Shown: positions 16,643-24,897, counted from the first letter of the stretch. The stretch is 64,000 bases of DNA from CBDBUR01 sp965209065 (GCA_965209065.1 OZ242373.1:372001-436000); one strand, 5' to 3'. Program-made: numbers and translations. The notes: generated by a model not told the origin, from the sequence alone.

Positions 16643-16668
16643 CGTCATTCCCGCGAAAGCGGGAATCT
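16643..16668 (+). repeat. Dispersed palindromic repeat, copy 1
   Basis: Hairpin ATTCCCGC-GAAA-GCGGGAAT preceded by CGTC and followed by CTAAC. The same element recurs at 16728-16752 and, inverted, at 17381-17421. It looks like a REP/MITE-type dispersed element. Confidence 0.8.
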
Positions 16669-16727
16669 AACTTGCTTCCCCACGAAGCTCCCCCTCGTCA
16701 TTCCCACCCCACGAAACTCTCCCCTCT

Positions 16728-16752
16728 CGTCATTCCCGCGAAGGCGGGAATC
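16728..16752 (+). repeat. Dispersed palindromic repeat, copy 2
   Basis: Hairpin ATTCCCGC-GAAG-GCGGGAAT with the same CGTC left flank and CTAAC right flank as copy 1. A half copy (CTCGTCATTCCC) lies between the two at about 16694. Confidence 0.8.
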
Positions 16753-16967
16753 TAACTCAAAGGAAACTAACGAGTGGATTCAATTGGACCCCCGCTAATC
16801 GACTCTCGGACGGCTACAGCCTATCATTGCGGGGGCGACGAGGGGAGAGTTTCGGGTAAAAGTCAAGTGGGAGTATTCCGCTCATTGTGGTAGCATTGCT
16901 GTATGTAAATGAAGCTCATAGCGCAAAGCCTCATAGGCAAGCGTTTGATTTATAGGGAGGTAACATA

Positions 16968-17372
16968 GTGGCGCTTATAGCTTGTAGAGAATGTAATAAA
17001 GGTGTAGCACCGATGGTGAAAACTTGCCCTAATTGTGGCGCAGAAGACCCAAACCGTTCCCGCGATGATTTAGAAAAGGAAGCAAGCCAAACACTCGGCT
17101 GCACTGCGATAAGTTTGTTACTTTTTTTAGGCTTCTTTTTGACATATTGCACTAATATATTTGGTGATGATGATTCCTCCAAACCTAGCATACAGTCGTG
17201 TTATCCAATATTAACAATTAGAGACCAACTTATAGACCCTTCGTCCGCTATAATTGAACAATTATCGCCAACAAGGTTTAGTGTAAATAGTAAAAATAGG
17301 TTTGGTGGTTATACGGGCAGGCAAATTTGGGATTGCCCCTCTGCATGCACTTGTTATCCACGATTGCGATAA
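16968..17372 (+). CDS. Zinc-ribbon membrane protein of unknown function
   Basis: A 134-residue protein starting at a GTG seven bases after GGGAGG. The N-terminus forms a zinc ribbon (CRECNKGVAPMVKTCPNCG, two C-x2-C knuckles), followed at about residues 43-64 by one membrane segment (TAISLLLFLGFFLTYCTNIF) and a cysteine-containing C-terminal part (about 65 residues). No specific family is recognised. The frame ends eight bases before an inverted copy of the palindromic repeat and starts after direct copies of it, so the gene sits between repeat copies; the C-terminus (CPSACTCYPRLR) could have been altered by that insertion. Confidence 0.6.
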   Translation: MALIACRECNKGVAPMVKTCPNCGAEDPNRSRDDLEKEASQTLGCTAISLLLFLGFFLTYCTNIFGDDDSSKPSIQSCYPILTIRDQLIDPSSAIIEQLSPTRFSVNSKNRFGGYTGRQIWDCPSACTCYPRLR

Positions 17373-17380
17373 CCTGTTTA

Positions 17381-17421
17381 GATTCCCGCCTGCGCGCCCA
17401 CTCGTGGGGCGGGAATGACGA
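17381..17421 (-). repeat. Dispersed palindromic repeat, inverted variant copy
   Basis: GATTCCCGCC (17381-17390) pairs with GGCGGGAAT (17408-17416) around a CCCAC/GTGGG inner stem, followed by GACGAG, the reverse complement of the CTCGTC flank of the other copies. It lies just after the zinc-ribbon gene and may also act as its terminator. Confidence 0.65.
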
Positions 17422-17432
17422 GGGGGGAGAGC

Positions 17433-18629
17433 TTACGGCTTGCGACTAAATCTGCGAAACGCAATAATCGCTGAATAGTAAAGATAGGCTGATATAACGC
17501 GATGAATAAAACTTAAAAATTTAATTGAATTGCATTCGCGAAATTCTTCCCCAACAACTCCCTGCACCCCTCCTACAATGTCAAATAATTGAAAGAATGT
17601 TAAAGGTGAAAGACCCTTACCCCAAAAAATAGAAAATAAAAGTAAAGTAAAAAAAACATTGATTCCGAATAACCAGCGAAATGGGAGTTCCCAAGAAAGA
17701 CCAAAATTATTAGTTATAAGGTTAAACCATAAGATAGTTTTATCATTTCTTATATGTGGCTTGTCTTTCGCTTCTTTTTCTTTAGATAAAACCCATTGGT
17801 GCGCTTTTAATTCTCTAGAATAGAAAAACCAAGCCTGAATATAATCTTGGCGGTCATTTGCTTGACGTTTTAGCATTTGATAAAGTCTGCGTAAGTCAAG
17901 TAATTTACTTTCTAAATAAGGGTGTTCTTTAAAAGGTTGCTTTATATCATTACAAAAACCACTATCAAAATTTATTTTTTCCCCATCCTCTTTTTCCCTA
18001 TCCTCTTTTTTCTTGCTACCTTTTTCCTCATTATATTTCCAAGGGTAAATATGACTATTTTTAGTTACCATAAGAGAATTTGCGGGATAATCCTTTACAC
18101 CAACGGGATAATTATAAATTTTTGCACCACTTTCTAAAGATATATTCTCTATTTTTACTTTATCTTTATTTTTCATGTCAATAAAAGCAAAATTATCTGT
18201 AAAAGATAAAGTAGAATCTGTTATTTTAATATTTTTTATATGGAATGTATTATTAGGTTTAAATTTTTCAAATCCAAATTTTTTTATTTTGCTTTCATTG
18301 CTTATTTCTAAATTCTCCACTGGATTACGTATAAATAATCCTTCTATATTGCAATTTATTATCTTTAATTTTAAGCCGTGAATGATCCTAATGCTCTCTA
18401 TAGATAGGCGCTCTATTTTACCACATTCTTTGTTGTTTGAATCGCATGCTATAATTATTGTATTCGAGGAGGCATTTATAAGGTATTTAATAGACTTGAC
18501 CTTACTATCTTTCAATTTTTTATACTCAATTACGCTTGTTTTAACAATGATACTATGAGCTTCTTCTGCATGATATACGTTCTTGCTAAAAGGAATTGGT
18601 TTCCCATTAATTTTTATTGTATATGCCAT
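17433..18629 (-). CDS. Membrane protein with beta-helix-like N-terminal repeats, function unknown
   Basis: A 398-residue AT-rich gene. Residues 1 to about 200 have short repeated strands spaced like a right-handed beta-helix (LKIINCNIEGLFIRNPVENLEIS, FHIKNIKITDSTLSFTDNFAFIDM), then a Lys/Glu-rich linker (GSKKKEDREKEDGEK), a helical segment (DLRRLYQMLKRQANDRQDYIQAWFFYSRELKAHQW), a membrane helix (FGINVFFTLLLFSIFWG) and a second hydrophobic stretch near the C-terminus ending FRRFSRKP. This layout resembles predicted membrane proteins carrying pentapeptide-type repeats and an ion-channel-like tail. No function can be assigned. Base composition differs from the flanking thyA region, suggesting transfer. 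Confidence 0.6.
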   Translation of the reverse strand: MAYTIKINGKPIPFSKNVYHAEEAHSIIVKTSVIEYKKLKDSKVKSIKYLINASSNTIIIACDSNNKECGKIERLSIESIRIIHGLKLKIINCNIEGLFIRNPVENLEISNESKIKKFGFEKFKPNNTFHIKNIKITDSTLSFTDNFAFIDMKNKDKVKIENISLESGAKIYNYPVGVKDYPANSLMVTKNSHIYPWKYNEEKGSKKKEDREKEDGEKINFDSGFCNDIKQPFKEHPYLESKLLDLRRLYQMLKRQANDRQDYIQAWFFYSRELKAHQWVLSKEKEAKDKPHIRNDKTILWFNLITNNFGLSWELPFRWLFGINVFFTLLLFSIFWGKGLSPLTFFQLFDIVGGVQGVVGEEFRECNSIKFLSFIHRVISAYLYYSAIIAFRRFSRKP

Positions 18630-18638
18630 TAAAAGGTT

Positions 18639-18896
18639 TTATTCGTCAGTGGCATCGATTTTATTGTGCGAGCCGTCGCACAGGGGGAGCTTCTTCGTCT
18701 GCTTGCAACCGCACAGAAACAGCTCTTGGTCCTTTTCGGCAACCCACTTATAAGGCGCGAACTCTCCCCCAGCCTTATGCGCCCCGTCGCAAAACGGCTG
18801 ACGCGCCGACAACCCGCACGAACACCAAAAATAGGTCTTGCCCGCCTTTACCTCTGTCTTAAATGGTCCTTTGGACGCAACTTTTGCCTCTGCCAT
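18639..18896 (-). CDS. CDGSH iron-sulfur domain protein with two motifs
   Basis: An 85-residue protein with two CDGSH-type [2Fe-2S] sites: C-S-C-x6-PFCDGAHK near residue 33 and C-G-C-x6-PLCDGSHN near residue 70. Each site has the expected three Cys and one His. Such proteins carry redox-active clusters; the cellular partner is unknown. The start at 18896 is chosen because GGAGGAG lies nine bases upstream; an ATG at 18914 overlaps that site and would be a poor start. Divergent from thyA. Confidence 0.88.
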   Translation of the reverse strand: MAEAKVASKGPFKTEVKAGKTYFWCSCGLSARQPFCDGAHKAGGEFAPYKWVAEKDQELFLCGCKQTKKLPLCDGSHNKIDATDE

Positions 18897-18934
18897 TGTG
18901 GATAACTCCTCCAAAACCCCAACCTCTTACTTCT

Positions 18935-18948
18935 TGCTATAATATAAT
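18935..18948 (+). promoter_or_regulatory. thyA -10 region (TGC-TATAAT, then a second TATAAT)
   Basis: TGC-TATAAT at 18935-18943 overlaps a second TATAAT at 18943-18948, 10 to 15 bases before the thyA ATG. No ribosome-binding site lies between, so the leader would be very short. No -35 match is clear. Confidence 0.5.
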
Positions 18949-18958
18949 AGAATCACAA

Positions 18959-19753
18959 ATGGAGCAATATCTAAAATTACTTGACGAAGTCCTCTACCAA
19001 GGACGCGACCGACCCGACCGAACAGGAACCGGCGCGCGCGCGCTCTTTGGCAGACAGATGCACCTCGACCTCAACGACGGCTTCCCGCTTCTCACCACGA
19101 AGAAGATTCATACGCGCTCTATCATCTACGAGCTCCTATGGTTCCTGCGCGGCGACACAAACATTCAATATCTCAAGCAGAATAAGGTCTCTATCTGGGA
19201 CGAGTGGGCGGACGAAAACGGCGAGCTCGGTCCCATCTACGGCAAGCAGTGGCGCGCATGGCTCAACCCCGACGGCTCTACCACCGACCAGATGAAAGAC
19301 CTCCTCCATAATATAAAGACCGACCCGCACTCGCGCCGCCTGATTGTCAGCGCGTGGAACGTCAGCGCGCTCGCGCAGATGAAGCTGCCCCCATGCCATT
19401 GCCTCGTTCAGTTCCACGTCCAAGAGGGCAGACTTTCGTGCCAGCTTTATCAGCGCTCGGCTGATGTTTTTCTCGGCGTGCCGTTTAACATCGCTTCTTA
19501 CGCGCTGCTGACGCATATGGTCGCGCAAGCAACCGATTTACAGGTCGGCGCTTTCGTTCATAGCTTCGGCGACTTACACCTTTATCATAATCATTTCGAG
19601 CAGGCGAAAGAGCAACTCAAACGCGCGCCGCTCCCGCTCCCGCGCCTGACGCTCGACCCCAGCATCAAAGACCTGTTCGCTTTTGATGCGCCTCACATTA
19701 AAATCGAAAACTACCACAGCCACCCGACCATCGCCGCGCCTGTTGCCGTCTAA
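18959..19753 (+). CDS. thyA: Thymidylate synthase
   Basis: A 264-residue enzyme, the usual ThyA length, converting dUMP to dTMP with methylene-tetrahydrofolate. Start MEQYLKLLDEVLYQG and RPDRTGTGARALFG match the N-terminus; the catalytic Cys is in LPPCHCLVQFHV, preceded by RRLIVSAWN; LYQRSADVFLGVPFNIASYA and DLHLYHNH complete the dUMP site. Upstream in-frame codons are not conserved and lie across the promoter. folA follows after 38 bases, a functional pair because ThyA produces dihydrofolate. Confidence 0.97.
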   Translation: MEQYLKLLDEVLYQGRDRPDRTGTGARALFGRQMHLDLNDGFPLLTTKKIHTRSIIYELLWFLRGDTNIQYLKQNKVSIWDEWADENGELGPIYGKQWRAWLNPDGSTTDQMKDLLHNIKTDPHSRRLIVSAWNVSALAQMKLPPCHCLVQFHVQEGRLSCQLYQRSADVFLGVPFNIASYALLTHMVAQATDLQVGAFVHSFGDLHLYHNHFEQAKEQLKRAPLPLPRLTLDPSIKDLFAFDAPHIKIENYHSHPTIAAPVAV

Positions 19754-19756
19754 TTA

Positions 19757-19785
19757 TTGACACAATCAAAACGAATCATTATTAT
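19757..19785 (+). promoter_or_regulatory. folA promoter (TTGACA-17-TATTAT), TSS at the start codon
   Basis: A perfect -35 TTGACA (19757-19762), an optimal 17-base spacer and TATTAT (19780-19785) end six bases before the folA ATG at 19792. Transcription would start at or within a base or two of the A of ATG. This is the clearest leaderless-type promoter in the window. Confidence 0.7.
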
Positions 19786-19791
19786 TAAACA

Positions 19792-20256
19792 ATGGAAATA
19801 GTTGTAGCAAAAACGATGGGCAATGTTATCGGCAGCGAAGGTTTTCTGCCTTGGCATATCCCTGAGGATTTGCGCCACTTTCGCGAGAAGACTTTAGGCG
19901 GCTCGGTGATTATGGGGCGGCGCACATGGGACGAGATTTACAACAAGCTCGGCAAGGCTTTACCGCAGCGGCAGAATATCGTTTTGACGAGCAGCCCTTT
20001 GCCTGCGGGCGTGGAGGCTTCGGCGGCGAGCAGTTTGGCGCAAGCATTTTCTCTTGCTCGGCATAAGCCGATTATTATCGGCGGCGCGCAGCTTTATGCC
20101 GCGACCTTGCCGCAAATGAAAGTCATTCACTTAACCGAGGTGCTTGGTGATTATCAGGGCGATGCCTATTTCCCCGAGCTTGACAAAAGCGAATGGGACG
20201 AAACGATAGAAGAAGAAACCGACCGCTATCGTTTTATTATGCTGACAAGAAAATAG
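19792..20256 (+). CDS. folA: Dihydrofolate reductase
   Basis: A 154-residue enzyme reducing dihydrofolate with NADPH. MEIVVAKTMGNVIGSEGFLPWHIPEDLRHFREKTLGG contains the folate site (WHIPEDLRHF), VIMGRRTWDEI binds NADPH, PIIIGGAQLYA is the second cofactor loop and the final sheet has LTEVLGDYQGDAYFPEL. There is no Shine-Dalgarno; the promoter places the transcript start at the ATG. It recycles the dihydrofolate produced by adjacent thyA. Confidence 0.95.
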   Translation: MEIVVAKTMGNVIGSEGFLPWHIPEDLRHFREKTLGGSVIMGRRTWDEIYNKLGKALPQRQNIVLTSSPLPAGVEASAASSLAQAFSLARHKPIIIGGAQLYAATLPQMKVIHLTEVLGDYQGDAYFPELDKSEWDETIEEETDRYRFIMLTRK

Positions 20257-20258
20257 GG

Positions 20259-21236
20259 TTAGGTAATTTTCAACTTTTGGATAATTTCCTCAAAGATGGG
20301 CAGGGCGATGGTGTTGCCTTCATCGGCGGCTTGGCGCAGTTCGGGCGTGAGCGGCACTTGTCCTAAAAATAAAGTATCATTTTCCTCAGCGAATTTTTTC
20401 GCACCCCCTTCGCCGAAGATATAATTTTTCTTACCTGCGGCGTCCTCGAACCACGCCATATTTTCTATGATGCCCGCGATAGGCACGTTCATCGTTTGGA
20501 ACATATTGAGCGCGCGCCGCACATCTATCAGGGCTATTTCTTGCGGCGTTGAAACCAAGATGGCGGCGGTCAAGACTTGCTTTTGCGCGAGCGTCAGTTG
20601 AGCATCGCCGGTGCCGGGCGGCATATCTATAAACAGAATATCCAGCTCGCCCCAGAGGACATCGTCCAAAAGTTGAGAGACGGCGGAATGCACCATCGGT
20701 CCGCGCCACACGAGCGCCTGCTTCTCTGCCACCAAAAGCCCGAGGGAAATAAACTTTATCCCCGCAACCTCTATCGGCACGAGCTTTTTGTTTTCGGTCA
20801 GGGGCTTGGTGTCTATGCCGAGCATGGTGGGCGTGGAGGGTCCGTAAATATCGGCATCGAGCAGCCCGCAGCGCAGCCCGCGCCGCGCGCTCGCCAGCGC
20901 GAGATTAACCGCGATAGTCGATTTGCCCACGCCGCCCTTACCGCTAGCGATGGCGATAATGTTTTTCGCCAACTTTTTGGGCTTGTCTTTTTGGTAATTT
21001 TCTTTTTCTTGGGTCAGGATAATTTGGACTTGCGCTTCGGCGATGTTTAGTTTCTCGGCGAGTGCGTGCTTACAAAGCGCGATGACTTCGGGATTTTTGT
21101 TAAGCAGGACGGCTCTCACGCGTTTGCCATCGAAGTCGGCGCTTTCAACCTGCAAGGGCTCGCCGCTCTGCGGGTCTAGGAGGCGCGACAAAAGGTCAGT
21201 AATTTCTTTGTGCTTATTATTAGTCATTGGGGGCAT
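20259..21236 (-). CDS. mrp: Mrp/ApbC-family iron-sulfur cluster carrier ATPase
   Basis: A 325-residue protein. An N-terminal DUF59/MIP18-like domain (residues 1-100, HKEITDLLSRLLDP) precedes the P-loop ATPase domain with the deviant Walker A IASGKGGVGKSTIAVNLALA, DADIYGPSTPTMLG, and MPPGTGDAQLTLAQ. The family loads Fe-S clusters onto apoproteins. The usual C-terminal C-x2-C of cluster-binding members is not visible in the last third (ENMAWFEDAAGKKNYIFGEGG stands where ENMSYF.C..C is typical), so dimer-bridging cluster binding may be absent or altered. Convergent with folA, three bases apart. Confidence 0.9.
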   Translation of the reverse strand: MPPMTNNKHKEITDLLSRLLDPQSGEPLQVESADFDGKRVRAVLLNKNPEVIALCKHALAEKLNIAEAQVQIILTQEKENYQKDKPKKLAKNIIAIASGKGGVGKSTIAVNLALASARRGLRCGLLDADIYGPSTPTMLGIDTKPLTENKKLVPIEVAGIKFISLGLLVAEKQALVWRGPMVHSAVSQLLDDVLWGELDILFIDMPPGTGDAQLTLAQKQVLTAAILVSTPQEIALIDVRRALNMFQTMNVPIAGIIENMAWFEDAAGKKNYIFGEGGAKKFAEENDTLFLGQVPLTPELRQAADEGNTIALPIFEEIIQKLKIT

Positions 21237-21302
21237 CTTGTGCTAGACTCGCTTATGTTTCAATTTTTGGCTATACTTTATTTAGCATAGAAGGGCTTAA
21301 TT

Positions 21303-22472
21303 ATGGTAAAAATCAATAAGAATGAAGGAGCTGGCGGACCCTGGGGCGGGGGTAGCGGCGGCAATAACAGCGGCAATGATAATAATGGCAGCGGCAGGTC
21401 GTCGAGCGGCGGCGGCGGTGGCGGCAATAGAGGGCGCGGTCCAAATGCCGGCGACTTTGAGGAGTGGATAGCGCAATTACAGCGTAGGCTTAACAGATCT
21501 TTTTTCGGCAGGGGTAATAGCATACGCTTTTTACTGATTGCTTTAGTTTTGTTCGGCATTTGGGTAGGGAGCGGTATTTATCGTGTTTTGCCTGATGAGG
21601 AAGGGGTTGTGACGCTTTTTGGTGCTTATAATCGCAGTGCGGCACCGGGTCTGCACTATCATCTACCGACACCTATCGAGCAAGTCCAGACGCCAAAAGT
21701 TACGATAGTCAATCGGGCTGATATTGGTATGCGTGTTTTTGAGCAGAGCAGTGTTTTCGGCTCTAGCACGTTGCCGAGTCAAACGCGTGATGTGCCAGAA
21801 GAAAGCCTTATGCTCACGGGTGATGAGAATATTGTTGATGTTGATTTTTCTGTTTTTTGGGTAATTAACTCGGCGAAGGATTTTTTGTTTAACGTGCAGA
21901 ACCCGGTTGGCGCGGTGAAGGTGGTTGCCGAAAGTGTTATGCGCGAGATTGTTGGCAAGAATAAAATCCAGCCCATTCTCACCGATGACCGCCAGCGCAT
22001 TGAAGAGGATGTTAAAGCTTTAATGCAGAAGACGCTCAACGAGTATGGTGTTGGTGTTGAAATTAGGCAGGTCAAGATGCAGAAGGTTGACCCGCCGGGC
22101 GCGGTGATAGATTCTTTCCGCGATGTCCAAGCGGCGCGCGCCGACCAAGAGCGCATACGTAATGAGGCGCAAACCTATCGTAATCGCGTTGTGCCAGAGG
22201 CGCGTGGTGAAGCTGCCAAATTGCTTTTAGAAGCCGAAGCCTATCGCGAAAGAACGGTTGCCGAATCCGAAGGGGAGGCGGTGCGTTTTCTTGCCATTTA
22301 CAACGAGTATCGCAACGCCGCAAGCGTTACGCGCAAACGGATATACCTCGAAACGATGGAGAAAATTCTTAAAGACGCGGATAAAATTGTGATAGATCAA
22401 AAAAATGGTTCGGGTGTTGTGCCTTACTTGCCTTTGGAGCAGCTAAAGAAGAATAAGGGAGAGAAAAAATAA
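21303..22472 (+). CDS. hflK: HflK, SPFH regulator of the FtsH protease
   Basis: A 389-residue membrane protein. Residues 1-60 are Gly/Asn/Ser-rich and cytoplasmic, one membrane helix follows (IRFLLIALVLFGIWVGSGIY), then the SPFH/band-7 domain (PDEEGVVTLFGAYNRSAAPGLHYHLPTPIEQV) and a long coiled coil (residues about 255-340: IRNEAQTYRNRVVPEARGEA). With HflC it forms the cage around FtsH in the inner membrane. TATACT at 21272-21277 and AAGGG before the start give a conventional leader of about 20 bases. Last base of its stop is the first base of hflC. Confidence 0.95.
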   Translation: MVKINKNEGAGGPWGGGSGGNNSGNDNNGSGRSSSGGGGGGNRGRGPNAGDFEEWIAQLQRRLNRSFFGRGNSIRFLLIALVLFGIWVGSGIYRVLPDEEGVVTLFGAYNRSAAPGLHYHLPTPIEQVQTPKVTIVNRADIGMRVFEQSSVFGSSTLPSQTRDVPEESLMLTGDENIVDVDFSVFWVINSAKDFLFNVQNPVGAVKVVAESVMREIVGKNKIQPILTDDRQRIEEDVKALMQKTLNEYGVGVEIRQVKMQKVDPPGAVIDSFRDVQAARADQERIRNEAQTYRNRVVPEARGEAAKLLLEAEAYRERTVAESEGEAVRFLAIYNEYRNAASVTRKRIYLETMEKILKDADKIVIDQKNGSGVVPYLPLEQLKKNKGEKK

Positions 22473-23482
22473 TGTTTATGCGTCTTACAGCGATTATATT
22501 TGGTTTGCTTATATTTGTTTTTTATAATGCGGTGTTTATCGTTCATCAAACAGAGCAAGCTCTGTTGCTTCAGTTCGGTGACCCGCGCCGCGTGATTACG
22601 ACTCCGGGACTACAATTTAAGATGCCTTTCATTCAAAATGTTATTTACATTGACAAGCGAATTTTGGATTTGGATTCGCCGCCGGAGGAGATTATCGCCG
22701 CCGACCAGAAGCGCATCGTGGTTGATGCCTTTGCGCGCTATCGTATTACTGACCCGCTCCTTTTTTACAAAACGCTACAGACGCGCACGAGAGGGGATTC
22801 GCGCATGCAGGCTCTGTTGAGTTCGAATATGCGCTCGGTGCTCGGCAGGGAGCCGCTGCAAGCCTTCGTGCGCGATAAGCGCGCTAACTTGATGCGCTTG
22901 ATTGAAAACCTCGTGCATGAGCAAGCGGCGGATTTTGGTGTGGAAGTGGTTGATGTGCGTATTCGCCGCGCTGACTTGCCCGAAGAGAACTCTCAAGCGA
23001 TTGCGCGCCGAATGCAGACCGAACGGCAGAAAGAAGCCGCCGAGATTCGCGCTATCGGGCAGGAGGATTCGCAAGAAATCCGCGCGGGTGCAGATAAAGA
23101 GGTGGCGGTTATTCTATCGACCGCCTACCGCGATGCCGAGATTACCCGCTCGCAGGGCGATGGCTGTCGCAACCGCATCTTCGCCGATGCTTTCGGTAAA
23201 GACGCTGACTTTTTCGCTTTTTACCGCTCGATGCAGTCTTATGAAAAAGCCTTAGGGGGGAGCAATACTTCTTTGGTGCTTTCGCCGCAGAGTCCTTTCT
23301 TTGAATTTTTTCTCAAAGGCGATAAGAAAGGCAAGTCAAAACCTCAACGAAGTAGTGTGAAAGGGCGACAAAAGCTCTTTCGGGTTGGCACAAGTCTGCG
23401 CAAAAAGCTTTGCCCTGAGTTGGTCACTGCGAACGCGAGGGAGAAAGCTAGAAATAAAAAGCAAGAAGGAAAACAAAAATAA
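22472..23482 (+). CDS. hflC: HflC, SPFH regulator of the FtsH protease
   Basis: A 336-residue partner of HflK with an N-terminal anchor (AIIFGLLIFVFYNAVFIV), the SPFH domain (VHQTEQALLLQFGDPRRVITTPGLQFKMPFIQNV) and the coiled-coil stalk (IARRMQTERQKEAAEIRAIGQED). YEKALGGSNTSLVLSP is the typical end of the conserved part. About 45 extra Lys/Arg-rich residues follow (residues 290-336), a periplasmic basic tail not seen in the E. coli protein. TAATG overlap with hflK ensures coupled translation. Confidence 0.95.
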   Translation: MFMRLTAIIFGLLIFVFYNAVFIVHQTEQALLLQFGDPRRVITTPGLQFKMPFIQNVIYIDKRILDLDSPPEEIIAADQKRIVVDAFARYRITDPLLFYKTLQTRTRGDSRMQALLSSNMRSVLGREPLQAFVRDKRANLMRLIENLVHEQAADFGVEVVDVRIRRADLPEENSQAIARRMQTERQKEAAEIRAIGQEDSQEIRAGADKEVAVILSTAYRDAEITRSQGDGCRNRIFADAFGKDADFFAFYRSMQSYEKALGGSNTSLVLSPQSPFFEFFLKGDKKGKSKPQRSSVKGRQKLFRVGTSLRKKLCPELVTANAREKARNKKQEGKQK

Positions 23483-23493
23483 AGGAAAAAAAT

Positions 23494-24897
23494 ATGAGCA
23501 TCCGTATTTTATCTTCAACGGCTATTGTTAGCCTGTTATTCATTTCTAGTATTAGCTTCGCCGCGCCGCGCGGTGATTTTGTTGAGTTGGTGAAAAAACT
23601 TTCGCCCACGGTTGTTGATGTGTCGGCGAGTGGCATTGCCCGCAAGAACAATGCGCCTAACTTGCCGCCTAACCACCCCTTTCGTAAATTCTTTGAAGAT
23701 AGGAATGATAAAAAATCGCCTCAACCGCGCGCGCGTTCTTTGGGTTCGGGGTTTATCATAGACTCGAAAGGCATTGTTGTTACCAACCACCACGTGGTCA
23801 AGGGTGCGACGGCTATCCAAATAAGTTTATCTGATGGGCGCAAGTATGACGCGAAACTTATTGGTTCAGACCAGTATTCCGACATTGCGGTTCTACAAAT
23901 AAAGAATAAAGGCAGATTAAATTTACCGGCGGTTAAGTTTGGCGACCCTAAGAAGGTTCAGGTCGGCGAGTGGGTTTTCGCGATTGGCACGCCCTTTGGT
24001 TTGAAGGGCACGGTTACGGCGGGCATTGTTTCGGCTATCAACCGCGACATCAACGCCGGCGCTTATGATGACTTCATTCAAACAGACGCGGCGATTAATA
24101 AAGGAAATTCTGGCGGTCCCTTGTTCAACACGCGCGGCGAGGTGATTGGCATTAACACGATAATTGTTTCGCCATCGGGGGGCAGCGCGGGTGCGGGCTT
24201 TGCCATTCCGGTATCCACTGCTCTGCCGGTTATCAACCAGCTCTTGCGCTCGGGTGAGACGAGCAGGGGCTGGCTCGGCGTGCAGATTCAGCAGATAAAC
24301 GACAATCTCGCGCAAGCGCTGGGGCTTGATTCCACTAAGGGTGCGCTGGTTGCTGAGGTGCTGAAGGGCTCTCCGTCGGAGAAGGCGGGCATCAAGCAAG
24401 GCGATATCATCACTAAATTCAACGGCAAGGAAGTTATAAAAATGCGCGACTTGCCGCGCTTTGTGGCTGGCACGAAGGTTGGCACGCTCGCCGATGTTGA
24501 GGTTATCCGTAATGGCAGAAAGCTCATGCTCAAGGTTCTGCTCGGGCGGCTGGAGGAGGCGATGGCAAAGCGCAATCCCACTAAGCCTTCTGTGCGTCCA
24601 GCAGAGGCAGAATATGGGCTTGTTCTCAAGAAGCTAACGCGGGCGAACAGGAAGAGCGGCAACATTCCTGATGAAGTAAAAGGCGTGCTTGTTAGCAAGG
24701 TGGAGCAGGACTCTGCGGCGGCGGCGAGCGGCTTACGTGCGGGCAGTATTATTATTAAAATTGACAAGCGCCGTGTGCGCGAGCCGAAAGATGTCATTCG
24801 AGTTTTAGACCGCGCCAAGCGCAATAAAAAGAAGGCTATTCTTGTTTTATATTGGTTTAACGGCTCTCAAGGCTTTTTGCCGCTCACTATAGAGTAG
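23494..24897 (+). CDS. degP: Periplasmic Do-family serine protease (DegP/HtrA)
   Basis: A 467-residue exported protease. A signal peptide (LSSTAIVSLLFISSISFA) ends before APRGD. The protease domain has the triad His (VTNHHVV), Asp (YSDIAVLQI) and Ser (NKGNSGGPLFN); two PDZ domains follow (GWLGVQIQQINDNLAQALG and KGVLVSKVEQDSAAAASGLRAGS). It degrades or refolds misfolded envelope proteins. Third gene of the hflK-hflC-degP operon, a common alphaproteobacterial arrangement. GGAAAAA precedes its start. Confidence 0.95.
   Translation: MSIRILSSTAIVSLLFISSISFAAPRGDFVELVKKLSPTVVDVSASGIARKNNAPNLPPNHPFRKFFEDRNDKKSPQPRARSLGSGFIIDSKGIVVTNHHVVKGATAIQISLSDGRKYDAKLIGSDQYSDIAVLQIKNKGRLNLPAVKFGDPKKVQVGEWVFAIGTPFGLKGTVTAGIVSAINRDINAGAYDDFIQTDAAINKGNSGGPLFNTRGEVIGINTIIVSPSGGSAGAGFAIPVSTALPVINQLLRSGETSRGWLGVQIQQINDNLAQALGLDSTKGALVAEVLKGSPSEKAGIKQGDIITKFNGKEVIKMRDLPRFVAGTKVGTLADVEVIRNGRKLMLKVLLGRLEEAMAKRNPTKPSVRPAEAEYGLVLKKLTRANRKSGNIPDEVKGVLVSKVEQDSAAAASGLRAGSIIIKIDKRRVREPKDVIRVLDRAKRNKKKAILVLYWFNGSQGFLPLTIE

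Larger units (their letters stand above)
16611..16954. other. Intergenic region with palindromic repeat copies
   Basis: No gene is supported. It contains two full copies and one half copy of a CGTCATTCCCGC-type palindrome (16643-16668, about 16694-16706, 16728-16752) and a longer inverted pair CCCCCGC (16789-16795) / GCGGGGG (16829-16835). The remainder up to the next ribosome-binding site shows nothing recognisable. Confidence 0.6.

Noticed and set aside
16567..16798. Short open frames through the palindromic repeats after ssrA
   Set aside because: They consist of translated repeat sequence (SFPRKRESN-like) and overlap the ssrA promoter; no ribosome-binding site.
21303..21480. Gly/Asn/Ser-rich start of hflK as a possible separate gene or repeat element
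   Set aside because: HflK proteins commonly have a Gly-rich cytoplasmic N-terminus, and the frame continues without break into the membrane helix.
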